From Acidimicrobiales bacterium (GTDB lineage: Bacteria; Actinomycetota; Acidimicrobiia; Acidimicrobiales; SZUA-35), in NCBI GenBank assembly GCA_028285495.1, contig JANQPB010000022.1, positions 65,969 through 129,968 of the forward strand: DNA of 64,000 nucleotides, read 5' to 3'. The notes beneath the pieces are model-generated. The model saw only the letters and a list, made by a program, of their open reading frames with translations. It searched no databases and was not told the DNA's origin. A program made the translations under genes and the position numbers. Of the stretch, positions 42,432-50,129 are shown piece after piece. The stretch's first letter is position 1; every line of letters starts with the position of its first letter.

Positions 42432-43418
42432 ATGGCAGATGTCCCCAAGGCCAACGACCCCTGCTGGTGCGGGAGTGGCAAGAAGTTCAAGCGCTGTCAC
42501 AAGAACGCATCGACGGCCATCCGCCCCGGCCGGGTGTCACCGCTCCGGCCCGTTCCGGACACGATCGCCAAGCCGACGTGGGCCGACGGCGGCACGGTCG
42601 AGCGCTGGGACGAGCCAAGGGTCAAGTCGCCCGACATCATCGAGCGCATGCGCCGGACCGGCCGCGAGGCGGCCGATACGCTGGCCGCCCTCGGCCAGCT
42701 GATCCAGCCGGGCATCACCACCGAGGAGATCGACGCCGCCTGCCACCAGATGGCGATCGAGCGCAACAGCTACCCGAGCCCGCTCGAGTACCCGGGCATG
42801 GTCGATCCCTTCCCGAAGTCGGTCTGCTCCTCGGTCAACGAGGTCATCTGCCACGGGATCCCCGACGACCGACCCCTCGTCGACGGCGACATCATCAACC
42901 TCGACGTCACCCTGTTCAAGGAGGGCGTGCACGGCGACACCAACGCAACGTTCTTCGTCGGCGACGTCGACGAGCTCTCGCAGCGCCTGGTCCGGGTCAC
43001 CCGGGAGTCGCTCGAGCGGGGCATCGAGGCCGCCCGCCCCGGCCGCCCACTCAACGAGATCGGGCGGGCCATCCAGGAGCACGCCGAGGCCGCCGGCTTC
43101 GGTGTGGTCCGTGACTTCGTCGGCCACGGCATCGGCCAGCAGTTCCACACCGACCTGCAGATCTGCCACTACTACCACCCCCGTCAGACCGACATCATCG
43201 AGCCGGGGATGACGTTCACCATCGAGCCGATGATCACCGCCGGGTCCTGGAAGGTCCGGCTGTGGGACGACGGCTGGACGGCGGTCACCGCAGACGGCAG
43301 CCGCACGGCCCAGTTCGAGCACACGCTGGTGATCACCGACGACGGGGCCGACATCCTCACCACACCGAGCGACACCTCGATCCACCCCTACTGGTCGCTG
43401 GCGGCGACGCCGGCGTAG
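42432..43418 (+). CDS. map: Methionine aminopeptidase with SEC-C zinc motif
   Basis: 328 residues. It removes the initiator Met from new proteins. The first 25 residues carry a SEC-C motif (NDPCWCGSGKKFKRCH) that in SecA and actinobacterial MetAP binds zinc and the ribosome. The pita-bread peptidase has all metal ligands: LDVTLF, HGDTNATFF, GHGIGQQFH, FTIEPM and QFEHT. ATG 42432 is 6 bases after TACACT, a leaderless start. Confidence 0.96.
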   Translation: MADVPKANDPCWCGSGKKFKRCHKNASTAIRPGRVSPLRPVPDTIAKPTWADGGTVERWDEPRVKSPDIIERMRRTGREAADTLAALGQLIQPGITTEEIDAACHQMAIERNSYPSPLEYPGMVDPFPKSVCSSVNEVICHGIPDDRPLVDGDIINLDVTLFKEGVHGDTNATFFVGDVDELSQRLVRVTRESLERGIEAARPGRPLNEIGRAIQEHAEAAGFGVVRDFVGHGIGQQFHTDLQICHYYHPRQTDIIEPGMTFTIEPMITAGSWKVRLWDDGWTAVTADGSRTAQFEHTLVITDDGADILTTPSDTSIHPYWSLAATPA

Positions 43419-43452
43419 GGCCCGGGCGGGCACCCTCCCCCGGGGGCGGGCC
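43419..43452. terminator. G+C-rich hairpin between map and the TauE gene
   Basis: GGCCCG (43419-43424) pairs with CGGGCC (43447-43452) immediately after the map stop. Inner bases can pair in more than one way (CCCCCGGGGG). It lies between convergent genes. Confidence 0.45.
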
Positions 43453-43474
43453 GGCCGCGGACGGTCGAGCCAGG

Positions 43475-44227
43475 TCAGGTGATCCCGAGCACGTCCCACA
43501 GGCCGAGCATCCGCGACGCCAGCACCAGCACCACCACGATCAGCACCGGGCGGATGACGCGCTCGCCGCCGTCGACGGCGATGTTGGCCCCCAGGTAGCC
43601 GCCGATGCCCATCCCGACGCTCAGCACGAGCGCCGGGATCCACCGGACCTGGTCGTTGACGATGAACACCGGGACGGCGAGGGCGGTCACGCCGAGGATG
43701 ACGACGGTCTTCATGGCGTTGGCGGTGACGAGGTCGAAGCCGGCCCGGGACAGCACGAGCAGGATGATCAGCCCGACCCCGGCCTGCACCGCACCGGCGT
43801 AGAAGCCGACGCCGACGAACACGACCGAGCTGAGCCACAGCGGCCACGGCTCGCGGTCGGGGTCGACCTCGGGCTTGCGGATCGACAGGTACAGCAGTGG
43901 CAGCATCAGCAGGCCGAAGATGCGCTCGAACGCCTCGTCGGGGATCTGCGAGGCGACCAGCGAGCCGACCAACCCGCCGAGCATCGCCGGGACGAGGACC
44001 TGGATCGTGCGCCGGCGGTCGCCGACGTCACGCCTGGCGTAGCCGTAGGCCCCGGTGATGTTCTGGACCAGCACGGCGATCCGATTCGTCCCGTTGGCGA
44101 CGGTGCCCCCGACCCCGGCGAGGGAGAGCAGCGGCACCGAGAGCAGCGATCCCCCGCCGGCCATCGAGTTGATGATCCCGGCCAGGATCCCCCCGACCAG
44201 GAGCACCACCGCTTCGACCTCGGTCAT
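43475..44227 (-). CDS. TauE/SafE-family anion exporter
   Basis: 250 residues with about eight membrane segments. GGILAGIINSMAGGGSLLSVPLLS and NGTNRIAVLVQNITG at the start and GGLVGSLVASQIPDEAFERIFG after are the TauE/SafE signature, and GFYAGAVQAGVGLIILL is its second repeat. The family exports sulfite, sulfoacetate or other organosulfonates. GAGAGG is 5 bases before ATG 44227. Confidence 0.9.
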   Translation of the reverse strand: MTEVEAVVLLVGGILAGIINSMAGGGSLLSVPLLSLAGVGGTVANGTNRIAVLVQNITGAYGYARRDVGDRRRTIQVLVPAMLGGLVGSLVASQIPDEAFERIFGLLMLPLLYLSIRKPEVDPDREPWPLWLSSVVFVGVGFYAGAVQAGVGLIILLVLSRAGFDLVTANAMKTVVILGVTALAVPVFIVNDQVRWIPALVLSVGMGIGGYLGANIAVDGGERVIRPVLIVVVLVLASRMLGLWDVLGIT

Positions 44228-44413
44228 GTCACCTCTCCCCGTGGCCCGGCGCCGGCAACGGCCCGGACGAACGACACAGTATGGCGGGACCGGCTCAGGA
44301 ACGCCCGATGGCGGCCGACGGGAGGTCGGCGCGGACCGATGCACCGGCTGCCGACCCCGATGCGATACTGACGTGTCCACCCTTCGCCCCGCCCGACCGA
44401 CCGACGGAGACCC

Positions 44414-45784
44414 ATGCGCCGCGGACTGGCCTCGCTGATCACCGGACTCTCGCTCATCGTCGCCACGATGAGCTGGGCCGGGTTCACGCTGTCCAGGACG
44501 ATCCTCGACCCGGGCAGCTCCGAGCGCCTGGCCGAGCAGCTCCTCGACAACCCCCAGGTCCGGGACGCCCTCGTGGTCCGCTTGGCCGATGCCGTCGAGC
44601 CCCAGATCCCGCCCGAGGTGCCGGTGTCGCGCTCGCTGATCGAGTCGGGGGCGGCCACCGCCCTCGACGACCCCCGGGTCCGGGCCCTCGTCGTCGACGG
44701 CTTCGTCCGGTACCACCAGAACGCACTGGAGGGTGAGACCCAGCCGGTGGTCATCGACGCCGGTGACCTCGGCGAGGCCAGCAGGGACGCCCTGGTCGGG
44801 GTCCGGCCCGAGCTCGACGAGTTCCTCCCGACCGCCCCCGCCGTCGAGGTCGAGCTGCCGACCGCCGGGTTCGGCTGGCTGGCCTCGGTCAAGGACGTCG
44901 TCGACCGGTTCACCCTGCTCGGTGCGCTGGTCGCCGCCGCCGGGGCCACGCTGGCGCTGGCCGTTGCCCGCAACCGGGGCGCCGTGCTCCGCCGGGTCGC
45001 CTTCTGGGGCTACGGCGCCGCCGCCTTCTGGTTGCTGGTCGGCCTCGGCGTCCCCCGGTTGGCCGACCTGCTGTCGCCGACGTCGGGGGCGATCGCCTCG
45101 GCTGCGGTCGACGTGTTCCTCGGAGCGATGATCGGGCCGGCGATCGTGATGGCCGTCGCCTCGACCGTTCTGTTGGTGCTCGGCTTCGCCCTCCCCGTGC
45201 TCGGCCGGAAACGGGCGGCCGGGGTCCTGCAGCCGAGGAACCCGGCCGTCGTCGGCCGAGCGGGCCAACCGGTGGCCACGCCAGGCGGGCTGGCCACCGG
45301 CGGCGTCGGCGGCCCGACCGTTCGGCAGCCGGCGCGAGCGCCCGACCCGAGCCCGGTCGCCCCCCAGCCCCTCGTGACACGACCGGACCCGACGATGGTG
45401 GCCCCCGGTGGCATCCCGGACCGCTCGGCCGGCCCGGTTCAGGCGGGTGCGAACGGAGGCGGGGGGAGGCCCGACCCCGCCCCGGCCCGGACGACGCCGG
45501 TCCGACCCGCGCCGTCGGTCGCCCCGCTCACATCGCCCCAACGGTCATCGCGACCCGATCCGGAGCCGCCGCCTCTCTCGCCGACCGTCGTCCAACCGTG
45601 GACCGTCACCGCGCCGTTGCCGCCATCGGCCGGGCTGCCGGACGGACCCCGGACCAAGCCCCTCGCCGACGACCGTCCGACCCCGCCAGCCGCCGACCGG
45701 ACCGCGGCCGGCGAGGACGGCCCGGAGCGTGCGCCGGCATGGGAGGAGGGCGTCGGCTACCTCGACGACGGCCCCCGCCGCTGA
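44414..45784 (+). CDS. Hypothetical membrane protein with Pro-rich tail
   Basis: 456 residues, not recognised. A first membrane segment (LASLITGLSLIVATMSWAGFTL) is followed by an extracytoplasmic helical domain of about 140 residues, then three more segments (LLGALVAAAGATLALAVA, FWGYGAAAFWLLVGLGVP, FLGAMIGPAIVMAVASTVLLVLGFALPVLG) and a Pro/Arg-rich cytoplasmic tail of about 180 residues that is probably disordered. GGAGA lies 4 bases before ATG 44414. The tail pattern is common in actinobacterial division or secretion-related proteins, but no link is shown. Confidence 0.65.
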   Translation: MRRGLASLITGLSLIVATMSWAGFTLSRTILDPGSSERLAEQLLDNPQVRDALVVRLADAVEPQIPPEVPVSRSLIESGAATALDDPRVRALVVDGFVRYHQNALEGETQPVVIDAGDLGEASRDALVGVRPELDEFLPTAPAVEVELPTAGFGWLASVKDVVDRFTLLGALVAAAGATLALAVARNRGAVLRRVAFWGYGAAAFWLLVGLGVPRLADLLSPTSGAIASAAVDVFLGAMIGPAIVMAVASTVLLVLGFALPVLGRKRAAGVLQPRNPAVVGRAGQPVATPGGLATGGVGGPTVRQPARAPDPSPVAPQPLVTRPDPTMVAPGGIPDRSAGPVQAGANGGGGRPDPAPARTTPVRPAPSVAPLTSPQRSSRPDPEPPPLSPTVVQPWTVTAPLPPSAGLPDGPRTKPLADDRPTPPAADRTAAGEDGPERAPAWEEGVGYLDDGPRR

Positions 45785-45806
45785 GGGGCGCCGACCCGCC
45801 GAGCCG

Positions 45807-46634
45807 TCAGCTCGACGCCAGCTGACCCCGCAGCCAGGCCTCGATCTCGCCCATCACGTCGTCCTGCTCTGGCTCGTTCAGGCACTCGTGCCGCAGCCCG
45901 GGCCAGAGGCGCCTGGTCACCCCGTCGAGATCGGCAAGGGGCTCGGAGGCCGATGGCGGGACGACGGGATCATCGGCCCCGTGCAGCACGTAGGTCGGCA
46001 CCCGCAGGCGGGGCAGCCGCTCGTTCACCCGCTCCATCGCCCGGAAGATCGAGAGCCCGAGCCGAGCCGTGGCGCCGGCCACCAGCAGCGGGTCCTCGGC
46101 GTAGGCCCGCTGCACCTCGGGATCGCGGGACAGGCCACCACCCTCGATCTCCGAGGGGAAGAACATCGTCGGCCGGACCCGGCCGAGCACCGGGGCGGCC
46201 ATCCGCTGCCAGCGGGGCACGTCGGCGGCCAGCGCCGGCGAGCTGAGCACCGCCAGGTCGGGTTCCGGGCGATCGCCGAGGAGGTAGTCGATGGCCATCA
46301 GCCCGCCGAGGGAGTGGCCGAGCAGGACGACCGGCACGCCGAGGGAGCGGCGCTCGGCCAGCCGGTGCTCGATGTCGTCGAGGAACACCGGGAAGCGCTC
46401 GACGTGCCCTCGGGCCCCTCCGCTGCGACCGAAACCCCGATTGTCGAACGCGGCGACGTCGAAGCCGCGGTCGGCGAAGAACCGGCCGACGTGCTGGTAC
46501 CGGCCGGAGTGCTCGCCGATCCCGTGGACGACGAGCATGGCGGCGTCGGGATCGTCGACCGCCCAGCGCCGCCGCAGCTGCGCCGTGCCGTCGCCCGTCT
46601 CCGCCAGCTCCACCGTCATCATCCCGTCGGTCAC
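45807..46634 (-). CDS. Alpha/beta hydrolase (monoacylglycerol lipase-like)
   Basis: 275 residues. The nucleophile elbow is LLGHSLGGLMA, oxyanion region VVHGIGEHSGRYQHVGRFFADRG, the acid in YVLHGADDPVVP and the His in PGLRHECLNEP. These match monoglyceride lipase/lysophospholipase L2 relatives. GTG 46634 is 6 bases after TAGGAT on the minus strand. Substrate probably an acylglycerol. Confidence 0.88.
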   Translation of the reverse strand: MTDGMMTVELAETGDGTAQLRRRWAVDDPDAAMLVVHGIGEHSGRYQHVGRFFADRGFDVAAFDNRGFGRSGGARGHVERFPVFLDDIEHRLAERRSLGVPVVLLGHSLGGLMAIDYLLGDRPEPDLAVLSSPALAADVPRWQRMAAPVLGRVRPTMFFPSEIEGGGLSRDPEVQRAYAEDPLLVAGATARLGLSIFRAMERVNERLPRLRVPTYVLHGADDPVVPPSASEPLADLDGVTRRLWPGLRHECLNEPEQDDVMGEIEAWLRGQLASS

Positions 46635-46707
46635 CGCCGCATCCTAGTGGTCCGAGATGGAGCGGGTCCGGTGGCATCGGCGGGCCATCGGTGCAGACTG
46701 ATGGCCG

Positions 46708-47157
46708 ATGGCACGGTGGCAACGGACCCTGGCGGCGGTGGCCGCTGGCGGGTCGCTTGGCGCTCTGGCCCGCTGGGGCGTCGTCCGGCTCGGCGGGCCC
46801 GATGACGCCGAGACGATCATCGTTGCCGTGAACGTGGCCGGCTCGTTGCTGCTGGGGCTGCTGTACGGCATCAGGGAGCGGCTCGACCCCGACCTCCTGC
46901 TCGGCCTCGGGACCGGGTTCGCCGGTGGCTTCACCACCTTCTCGAGCTATGCGGTGGCCGTGGCCACCCACCTCGACGAGGGCGACGTCCTCGCCGCCGC
47001 CGCCAACGGTCTCGGCACACCTGTGGCGGCGGTGGTGGCGGCCGGGCTCGGCTACCGGGCCGGCCGTCTCTGGGGCGCCCGACCCGGCTCCGGCCGGCGG
47101 CGCCGACGCCGGGTGCGGACGTCGGGTCCCGGCGCCGGACGACGGAGGCGACCGTGA
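46708..47157 (+). CDS. crcB: Fluoride channel subunit CrcB (first copy)
   Basis: 149 residues, four membrane segments. It forms half of a Fluc dual-topology fluoride channel. GGSLGALARWGVVR, NVAGSLLLGLL and TGFAGGFTTFSSYAVA (the TFSS motif lines the fluoride pore) are intact. An Arg-rich tail of 25 residues follows. The hairpin 46683-46706 (GGCCATC/GATGGCC) lies directly before ATG 46708. The second subunit gene overlaps by 4 bases. Confidence 0.92.
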   Translation: MARWQRTLAAVAAGGSLGALARWGVVRLGGPDDAETIIVAVNVAGSLLLGLLYGIRERLDPDLLLGLGTGFAGGFTTFSSYAVAVATHLDEGDVLAAAANGLGTPVAAVVAAGLGYRAGRLWGARPGSGRRRRRRVRTSGPGAGRRRRP

Positions 47158-47516
47158 GCGCAACCGACGCCCTCGTCGTCGTTCTGGTGATCGTGGCCGC
47201 CTCGATCGGGGCGGTCGTCCGCTACCTGATGGCGTTGCGGTTCGATCGCGAGCTCCCGGTCGGCACGCTGACGGTGAACCTCGCCGCCTCCGCCGCCCTC
47301 GGCCTCGCCGCCTCGGCCCCCACCCCGGTCGCCACCGTGCTCGGGGTCGGGGCGCTCGGCGCGCTCTCGACCTGGTCGGCCGTCGCCAACGAGGCGGCGG
47401 CGATGGCCCGCGACGGCCACGGTGGGCTCGGGCTCGGCTATCTGGCCCTCACCGCCACCAGCGGGGTGCTGGCCGCCTGGGTCGGGCTGCGGCTCGGCGT
47501 CGCCCTCTTCGGCTGA
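47154..47516 (+). CDS. crcB: Fluoride channel subunit CrcB (second copy)
   Basis: 120 residues with four membrane segments. ASIGAVVRYLMALRF and TLTVNLAASAALG match CrcB, but the pore motif reads LSTWSAVANEA instead of TFSTF, so it is the divergent partner of a two-gene heterodimer. GTG 47154 overlaps the stop of the first copy by 4 bases. Confidence 0.88.
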   Translation: MSATDALVVVLVIVAASIGAVVRYLMALRFDRELPVGTLTVNLAASAALGLAASAPTPVATVLGVGALGALSTWSAVANEAAAMARDGHGGLGLGYLALTATSGVLAAWVGLRLGVALFG

Positions 47517-47552
47517 GCAGGCCGCCAGCGGACCAGGGCGCAGCCTCAGCCG
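47510..47552. terminator. Stem between crcB and the lipoprotein gene
   Basis: CGGCTGAG (47510-47517) and CTCAGCCG (47545-47552) pair perfectly around 27 bases. Both stop codons of the convergent genes lie in the arms, so it may end transcription from either side. Confidence 0.5.
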
Positions 47553-47875
47553 TCGCCGCGGAGCTTGGCGCAGTCGACGGTGAACTCGGTGAGGATCTCG
47601 TCGGTCTCCGGGTCGACGGCCCTCACGTAGCCCTGGGCCAGGTCGGGGTCGTCCTCGCACTGGCGCTCGGCCTCGGCCCGCATCTGGTCGGTCGGCTCGA
47701 TGACATGGGTGACGTCGGTCAGATCGGGAGCGGTGGTCGGCGGGTTGGCCGGGTCGATGGGGATCGCCTCCTCGCCCGTGCAGGCGCCGAGCACCAGCAT
47801 CGAGGCCGCACCGACGATGGCGAGCACGGACACGGGCCGGTTGAGCCGGCGATGGCGGTCGGATGGGCTCGACAT
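47546..47875 (-). CDS. Small predicted lipoprotein
   Basis: 109 residues. LVLGACTGEE is a clear lipobox at about residue 32 after a positively charged N-terminus. The short mature part has two Cys (RQCEDDP, DCAKL) that may pair. ATG 47875 is 8 bases after TACCGT. Function unknown. Confidence 0.72.
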   Translation of the reverse strand: MSSPSDRHRRLNRPVSVLAIVGAASMLVLGACTGEEAIPIDPANPPTTAPDLTDVTHVIEPTDQMRAEAERQCEDDPDLAQGYVRAVDPETDEILTEFTVDCAKLRGDG

Positions 47876-47956
47876 CGGGTCCCACGGTACCGCCGCCGCA
47901 GCGACGGCGATGGGCCGGACGCTCCAGAACCGGCCGGAGCGGCCGATGCGAGAGCC

Positions 47957-48850
47957 ATGGTCCGATCGGCCCCGATCACCCGACGTCGACCGCGGTTCGA
48001 GTACCCCGACGACTTCGACCCGATGTGGACACCGGCGCGACCCGAGTTCGCCTGCGCCGCCAACGCCGTGTCGTTGATGATGCCGACGATCGAGCCCTAC
48101 TTCGTCCGCACGGTCACCGGATTCGTCCCCGAGCTGGAACCGGCGCTGGCCCGGTCGACGGAGGACTACGTGGCCCAGGAGCGGGCCCATCACGGCGCCC
48201 ATCACCGCTTCAACCGGCTGCTGACGGCCCGCTACCCGCGGCTCGGGCCGGTCGAGCGCCTGCTCGGGCGCAGCTACGGGGCCCTGGAGCGCCTGGCCTC
48301 GCCCCGGTTCAACCTGGCGGTGGTCGCGGTGTCGGAGACCATGGCCTACTCGGCCGCCCGCTGGGCCGCGGACCACCGCCGCGAGCTGTTCGACGGGGCC
48401 GACCCGGCCGCGGCCGCCCTGTACTGGTGGCACCTGGCCGAGGAGGTGGAGCACAAGGCGTCGGCCCACGAGGTCCACCGGGCCATCGAGGCGGATCGGC
48501 GGTGGTGGCGACTGCGGCTCGTGGCGGCCATGGCGGTGTCGCTCGCCCTCGTGATGGTGTTCGTGGCGCTCGGGACGGCGACGATGGTGGCGGCCGAGCG
48601 ACGGCTCCATCATCCGCTCGCCTGGTCTCGGCTGCTGCGGTGGAGCGTCACCTTCGCCTTCGAGCTGCTGGCCAACCTGGCGCTGAGCCTCCGGGCCGGG
48701 CACCACCCGGACGACCTGACCGACCCCCTGTGGTACGAGGTGTGGCTCCGCCAGCTCGACGGTGACCCCGATGCCGAGCCAGACGGCGACCGCGATACCG
48801 GGCTCGACGGTTGGCTGGCCGCGCCGGACCAGCCGGCGGCGGCATCGTGA
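47957..48850 (+). CDS. Metal-dependent hydrolase, PF10118-like
   Basis: 297 residues. The pattern is that of the PF10118 predicted metal-dependent hydrolases: EPYFVRTVTGFVPELEPALARSTEDYVAQERAHHGAHHRFN, then VSETMAYSAARW and YWWHLAEEVEHKASAHEVH with a cluster of His and Glu that could bind two metals in a ferritin-like helix bundle. Two hydrophobic segments near the C-terminus suggest membrane attachment. It overlaps the following degenerate GGDEF-EAL gene by 4 bases. Confidence 0.78.
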   Translation: MVRSAPITRRRPRFEYPDDFDPMWTPARPEFACAANAVSLMMPTIEPYFVRTVTGFVPELEPALARSTEDYVAQERAHHGAHHRFNRLLTARYPRLGPVERLLGRSYGALERLASPRFNLAVVAVSETMAYSAARWAADHRRELFDGADPAAAALYWWHLAEEVEHKASAHEVHRAIEADRRWWRLRLVAAMAVSLALVMVFVALGTATMVAAERRLHHPLAWSRLLRWSVTFAFELLANLALSLRAGHHPDDLTDPLWYEVWLRQLDGDPDAEPDGDRDTGLDGWLAAPDQPAAAS

Positions 48851-50088
48851 GCGGTACGACCGCGCCGGCCGGCCCGATCGTCGATCGGCTGACCGGGCTG
48901 GCCGGCCGGGAGCAGATCGTTCGGGTCGTCGACCAGGCCGACCGCGATCGTGACCGCCTGATCGCCGCGGTCCTCGCCATCGACGGTCTGGCCGAGATCA
49001 ACCAGCTGTCGGGCCACGACGCCGGCGACGCCCTGCTCCGCCGGGTCGGGCCGGTCCTCGGCCAGCAGGTGAGCGTCGACGTGACCGTCGGCCGGATCGG
49101 CGGCGGGCGCCTCGGTCTCGTGGTCGCCCCGGCCGGTGACCGTGAGCCCGAGTCGACCGTGCGACCGGTGCTCGAGGCGCTCGGCGGCGCCCTGGCCGCC
49201 TGGTCGGCCGACCAGGCCACCCTCGGCACCCCCTCCCCCGTCGAGCCGGCGGTCCGGGCCGGAGTGGCGGTCGGCGAGGGTGCCAGCACCCTGGTGGCGG
49301 CCGAGGCGGCGCTGGCCGCTGCGCTCGCCGATCCGGACGGACCGTCGCTGGTGCTCGCCGGCTCGGACCATCCGGGCCTGGTCCGCCACCGCAGACGGCG
49401 GCGGGTGATCGAGCACCTCGTCGAGACCATCGACCGCGGGCTCGTGTCGGTGGCCGACGACCCGATCGAGGACCTGACCGGCGCCGGCGCGGCCTGGCGG
49501 CGGCTCCGACCCGACTCGACGGTGCCCGTCCGCTCCGGGGACCCGGCGGCGCTCGACCATCGTGACCTCGGCCCGACACCGGGACTCGCCGCCCGTCTCG
49601 ATCGCCTGCTGCTCACCCGGGCCGCCGACGCCGCAGCCGCCACCGCGGTCGCGGCCCACGGGTCGACCGTGATCGTGCCCCTGCTCGGCCCGCTCGCCGG
49701 TCGGCGCTCGGCCATGTCCGGCGAGGTCCCCACCGGGACCGGGCACCTGGTCGTCGAGGCCGCCCGGTCCCAGCTGACCGGAATCGACCCGGCGGCGCTG
49801 GCCCGCCGGCTCGGCGAGCTCGGGCTGACCGTCGGCGTGGTCGATGCCGTTGGCGGCTGGGACGACGCCCGCCTGCTCCGCCAGCTCCCGGTCCATCACG
49901 TCCGACCGGTCCTCGATCTGGCCGAGGCCGCGGTCGCCGACGATCCGGCCGGCGTGCGAGCCCTCGACGACCTGGTGACGATCGCCCGCGGGCTCGGCGC
50001 CGACGTCGTCGCCCCGGCCGGCCTGACCGGCGGCGACGACGCCACCCTCCGGCGGCTCGGCTGCACCCGCATCCACCGCCAGGCCTGA
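48847..50088 (+). CDS. Degenerate GGDEF-EAL protein
   Basis: 413 residues. DRLTGLAGREQIVRVVDQ and VLAIDGLAEINQLSGHDAGDALLRRV are the start of a GGDEF domain, but the signature is VGRIGGGRLGLVV, with no DEF. The second half has the end of an EAL domain (LGELGLTVGVVDAVGG, LARQLPVHHVRPVLDL-type strand, IARGLGADVVAPAGL, LRRLGCTRIH), while EAL, DDFG and EGVE are replaced. It is therefore predicted to be unable to make or cleave c-di-GMP, and might bind the nucleotide or a protein partner. GTG 48847 overlaps the hydrolase stop. Confidence 0.8.
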   Translation: MSGTTAPAGPIVDRLTGLAGREQIVRVVDQADRDRDRLIAAVLAIDGLAEINQLSGHDAGDALLRRVGPVLGQQVSVDVTVGRIGGGRLGLVVAPAGDREPESTVRPVLEALGGALAAWSADQATLGTPSPVEPAVRAGVAVGEGASTLVAAEAALAAALADPDGPSLVLAGSDHPGLVRHRRRRRVIEHLVETIDRGLVSVADDPIEDLTGAGAAWRRLRPDSTVPVRSGDPAALDHRDLGPTPGLAARLDRLLLTRAADAAAATAVAAHGSTVIVPLLGPLAGRRSAMSGEVPTGTGHLVVEAARSQLTGIDPAALARRLGELGLTVGVVDAVGGWDDARLLRQLPVHHVRPVLDLAEAAVADDPAGVRALDDLVTIARGLGADVVAPAGLTGGDDATLRRLGCTRIHRQA

Positions 50089-50129
50089 CCGGCCCGGACC
50101 GCCGGCGGCCGATCGCCGGACGGCCTCGC

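Noticed and set aside
46640..46710. Fluoride riboswitch before crcB
   Set aside because: A CTGATGGCC-like element is present, but the 5' loop and pseudoknot partner do not match the known crcB motif. Only a plain hairpin can be drawn.
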